Source of the DNA: Streptomyces virginiae
GTDB taxonomy: Bacteria > Actinomycetota > Actinomycetes > Streptomycetales > Streptomycetaceae
Direction of reading: 5' to 3'
DNA: 6,670 bases
Assembly: GCF_000720455.1 (NCBI RefSeq)
Contig: NZ_JOAK01000071.1
Coordinates: 1-6,670 of the forward strand
Below are positions 4,973 through 6,670 of this stretch, in pieces. Below the pieces are notes generated by a model that searched no databases, had not been told where the DNA came from, and saw only the letters and a list, made by a program, of their open reading frames with translations. Within the stretch, counting starts at the first letter, position 1, and each line of letters starts with the position of its first letter. The position numbers were made by a program, and so were the translations under genes.

Positions 4973-5950
4973 ATGATCCGGATCCATTTCACGGCGGACG
5001 ATTTCGCCCGGGTGCGGTTCGCGCCGCGGCCCTCGCCCGTGCCCGAGCTGCACGCGGCCCTGATGATGCTGGGCTCCCCGCACGAGCCGCTGCTGTTCGG
5101 GCGTTGGCGGAGCAGGCTGCTGCGGAGCCTGCCCAGGGCCGTCGAGCCGCTCGCGGACCTGGTGCCGGACGGGGTGGCCCCTGCTTTCCTCGACGTTCTG
5201 GGCGACACGATCGACGAGGGGGTCGCCCTGGTCAGAGCGAGCCGTGCCGACTTCGTACGGGCCGAAATCGAGCAGGTGTACACGCGACGGCCGGCTCCGC
5301 CGTGGATCCACGCCCTGCATGGTGGGGACGCCGGTGCCTGGCGGATGCTTGAGCGGGCACAGCGGGTGGCGTACGAGACGGTTCTCGCACCGGTGTGGCC
5401 GCAGGTCCAGCACCTGCACCGGGCGGCGTTCACCCGACACGCCCTGGCCGTCGCCGCACGGGGCCTCGGCGCCGCCCTGGCCGACCTGACGCCGGGGTCG
5501 CGGCTGCGTGACGCGGTCTGGGAGTGGCCCCTGCCCGGCGGCGCCCAGGACGTACGGGAGGTCCGGCTCGGCGGACGCGGGCTGATCCTGCGGCCCACCT
5601 TTCACTGGCGAAGCGGCCCGCTCATCCAAGACCTGCCCGACCGTCCGGTGGCGTTCGCCTACCCGGCGAGCCGGACACTGCCGCCCCTCCCGGACGGAGA
5701 CCACGCACTGGACGAGCACCTCTCACGCATCCTCGGACGCACCCGGCTCGCCCTGCTGCGCTCCTTGGACGAAGCCCGCACGACCACAGGGCTGGCGCGA
5801 CGTATCGGCGTCAGCACCGCCACGGCCTCCGCTCACGCCTCGGCCTTGCGCGCCGCCGGCCTCCTCACCACCACCCGCACGGGCCGCTCGGTGCACCATG
5901 AGCGGACGGCTCTGGCAGAGCTGCTGCTGGCAGGGGCGGCCGACAGCTGA
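4973..5950 (+). CDS. DUF5937/ArsR-type winged-helix transcriptional regulator
   Basis: The 325-residue product starts MIRIHFTADDFARVRFAPRP, the conserved opening of actinobacterial DUF5937 regulators. ATG 4973 is preferred because AGGGG lies six bases upstream; ATG 4967 and GTG 4949 are in frame but less well placed. The N-terminal two thirds form a helical, Arg/Leu-rich ligand-sensing or dimer domain. Residues about 253-318 form a winged helix: LGRTRLALLRSLDEA, then a helix-turn-helix (TTGLARRIGVSTATASAHASALRAAGLL) and a wing (TTTRTGRSVHHERTALAEL). This resembles ArsR/HTH_20 domains, but the protein has no cysteine, so it cannot be a Cys-based metal sensor. It is divergent from the exported esterase with 84 bp between them and probably represses or activates that gene and itself. 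The ligand is unknown. Confidence 0.88.
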   Translation: MIRIHFTADDFARVRFAPRPSPVPELHAALMMLGSPHEPLLFGRWRSRLLRSLPRAVEPLADLVPDGVAPAFLDVLGDTIDEGVALVRASRADFVRAEIEQVYTRRPAPPWIHALHGGDAGAWRMLERAQRVAYETVLAPVWPQVQHLHRAAFTRHALAVAARGLGAALADLTPGSRLRDAVWEWPLPGGAQDVREVRLGGRGLILRPTFHWRSGPLIQDLPDRPVAFAYPASRTLPPLPDGDHALDEHLSRILGRTRLALLRSLDEARTTTGLARRIGVSTATASAHASALRAAGLLTTTRTGRSVHHERTALAELLLAGAADS

Positions 5951-6378
5951 AGCACCTCACCGCCGTCCCGGAAAGCCTCCCGGTGCCTCCCTGACCCGTG
6001 GACGTCCGCCTCCGCGACTCAGGCACTCACCGGGAAGGGCACGAGGCCGGGTCGGCCGGTGTTCACGCATCCTGGTCCACCACCAGCTAGCGGCCAGGTC
6101 GCTTGAAGGCCCACTCGAAGCGAGGGCGCATCCGCGACCGCGTTGGGCCACATCTCATGGTCTTCGACCCGGCGGATCGCTGCACCAGTTCGCACAGACA
6201 CCGCGGACCCTCAGGACCGGACACTGCCATCGTGGCCGCCACCACTCTGCACGAACGACCTTGGGACGCCTACGCGGCATCGCCCTTACGGATCAACATG
6301 ACGTCATCCCGCCACGGCTGGGCACCTGGACGGACCTCCGGTTCACACACCCGCGACAAGTGCGAACGCCGGTTGGTG
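5951..6378. other. Gene-poor spacer, possibly with decayed coding DNA
   Basis: I find no believable gene in these 428 bases. The frame open on + across the region (5898-6434) is His/Arg/Pro-rich and overlaps the ends of real genes on both sides. Within it, GGSLHQF near 6172-6191 and RHHSARTTLGRL near 6238-6273 faintly recall two motifs near the C-terminus of actinomycete tyrosine recombinases (LHQLRHS and RHTSVRTLGRY). The match is weak and the catalytic residues are not there. Small dyads include TCGCTT/AAGCGA (6099-6104, 6118-6123) and CTGGT/ACCAG (6072-6076, 6082-6086). Confidence 0.35.
5978..6035 (+). terminator. Long imperfect inverted repeat after the regulator gene
   Basis: TCCCGGTGCCT (5978-5988) can pair with AGGCAC (6021-6026) and CGGGA (6031-6035), giving 11 bp with a four-base bulge around a 32-base loop. 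An alternative pairing is TCCCGGTG with CACCGGGA (6028-6035). It begins 27 bases after the stop codon. There is no T-run, so this is a tentative terminator. Confidence 0.33.
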
Positions 6379-6412
6379 TCAGGCCGAGGCCGGTGGGTTC
6401 ACCGAACCGGCG
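6367..6412 (-). repeat. 8-bp inverted repeat at the 3' end of the MerR-like gene
   Basis: CGCCGGTT (6367-6374) and AACCGGCG (6405-6412) are perfect inverted copies around a 30-base loop that itself holds a small hairpin (CGGTG-GGTT-CACCG, 6391-6404). The structure overlaps the last codons of the MerR-like gene and may act as its terminator, although no T-run follows on the minus strand. Confidence 0.33.
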
Positions 6413-6670
6413 GCACGGCGGTACTCCGCGTTGATCCGCTGCGCTTCTTCCAACTGGTCCTCGAGGATCACGATGCGGCAGGCCGCCTCGATCGGGATGC
6501 CCTGGTCGACGAGTTCCCGGGCGCGGGCGGCGATGCGCAGCTGGTAGCGGGAGTACCGGCGGTGACCGCCCGCCGAGCGGAGCGGGGTGATCAGGCGGGC
6601 TTCGCCGACGGCTCGGAGGAAGCCCTGGGTGGTGCCGAGCATCTCGGCGGCCCGGCCCATCGTGTAGGCG
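6379..6670 (-). CDS. Small MerR-like DNA-binding regulator, 5' end outside window
   Basis: The visible product reads (AYT)MGRAAEMLGTTQGFLRAVGEARLITPLRSAGGHRRYSRYQL and continues to a stop at 6379. This is a MerR-type helix-turn-helix: a first helix with the GRAAEMLG turn, then the wing motif SAGGHRRYSRYQL. After it come a helix (RIAARARELVDQGIPIEAACRIVI) and a short coiled-coil-like tail (LEDQLEEAQRINAEYRRA). The linker FLRAVGEARLITP replaces the usual LRYYE-GLL-P of classical MerR proteins, and no Cys-containing effector domain follows, so metal sensing is unlikely. The frame is open to the right edge, and remembered Streptomyces relatives have an acidic N-terminus ending in PAYTMGRAAE, so the ATG at 6660 is probably internal and the true start lies outside. 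The target and signal are unknown. Confidence 0.85.
   Translation of the reverse strand, partial: AYTMGRAAEMLGTTQGFLRAVGEARLITPLRSAGGHRRYSRYQLRIAARARELVDQGIPIEAACRIVILEDQLEEAQRINAEYRRAAGSVNPPASA

Noticed and set aside
4898..5719. A 274-codon N-terminal extension of the esterase frame up to 5719.
   Set aside because: The extension is antisense to the intact regulator gene, and it would bury a clear Tat signal peptide in the middle of the protein.
5898..6434. A 178-codon + frame from inside the regulator gene to inside the MerR gene.
   Set aside because: It overlaps both real genes, has no ribosome binding site and has biased composition. Only a faint integrase-like echo is noted separately.
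1..6670. CRISPR array, tRNA or rRNA genes, complete insertion sequence.
   Set aside because: I saw no regularly spaced direct repeats outside the coding repeat array, no tRNA cloverleaf or rRNA-like stretch, and no transposase with flanking inverted repeats.

Overview
The window looks like chromosomal DNA of a Streptomyces-type actinomycete. It is very GC-rich, the convincing reading frames end their codons almost entirely in G or C, GTG and TTG starts occur, two small proteins carry actinobacterial Sec signal peptides, and a Tat-exported serine esterase sits opposite a winged-helix regulator. No gene is named here: family assignments rest on motifs I can read and on remembered family patterns, not on searches.

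Layout: (1) 1-596, an acidic hypothetical protein on the + strand whose frame is open to the left edge. (2) 597-1234, a long stretch without a convincing gene, strongly C/A-biased on the + strand and including 97 bases without any T. (3) 1235-1561, a small secreted two-cysteine protein followed by a hairpin. (4) 1562-1999, a spacer ending in an AT-richer promoter-like zone with two clean dyads. (5) 2000-2528, a second small secreted protein (Lys-rich segment, two-cysteine segment, Pro/Ala/Glu/Ser repeats) split by one extra base in an A-run, followed by a good terminator. (6) 2786-3608, a decay zone: a frameshifted STAS-domain gene on + faces the 3' end of an ATP-dependent DNA ligase on -, also frameshifted, with two strong hairpins between them. 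(7) 3761-5950, an intact divergent pair: a Tat-exported PAF-acetylhydrolase-like esterase on - and a DUF5937/ArsR-type regulator on +, 84 bp apart. (8) 5951-6378, a gene-poor spacer. (9) 6379 to the right edge, a small MerR-like regulator on - whose start lies outside the window.

The clearest functional unit is the divergent esterase/regulator pair, where the regulator plausibly controls the esterase from the shared intergenic region. The clearest evolutionary signal is gene erosion in the middle: three single-base frame breaks within 1.4 kb, two of them in genes that have also lost conserved residues or most of their length. I did not find a convincing new multi-gene system. The most novel material is the pair of unrecognised small secreted proteins and the regulatory-looking dyads upstream of the second one.
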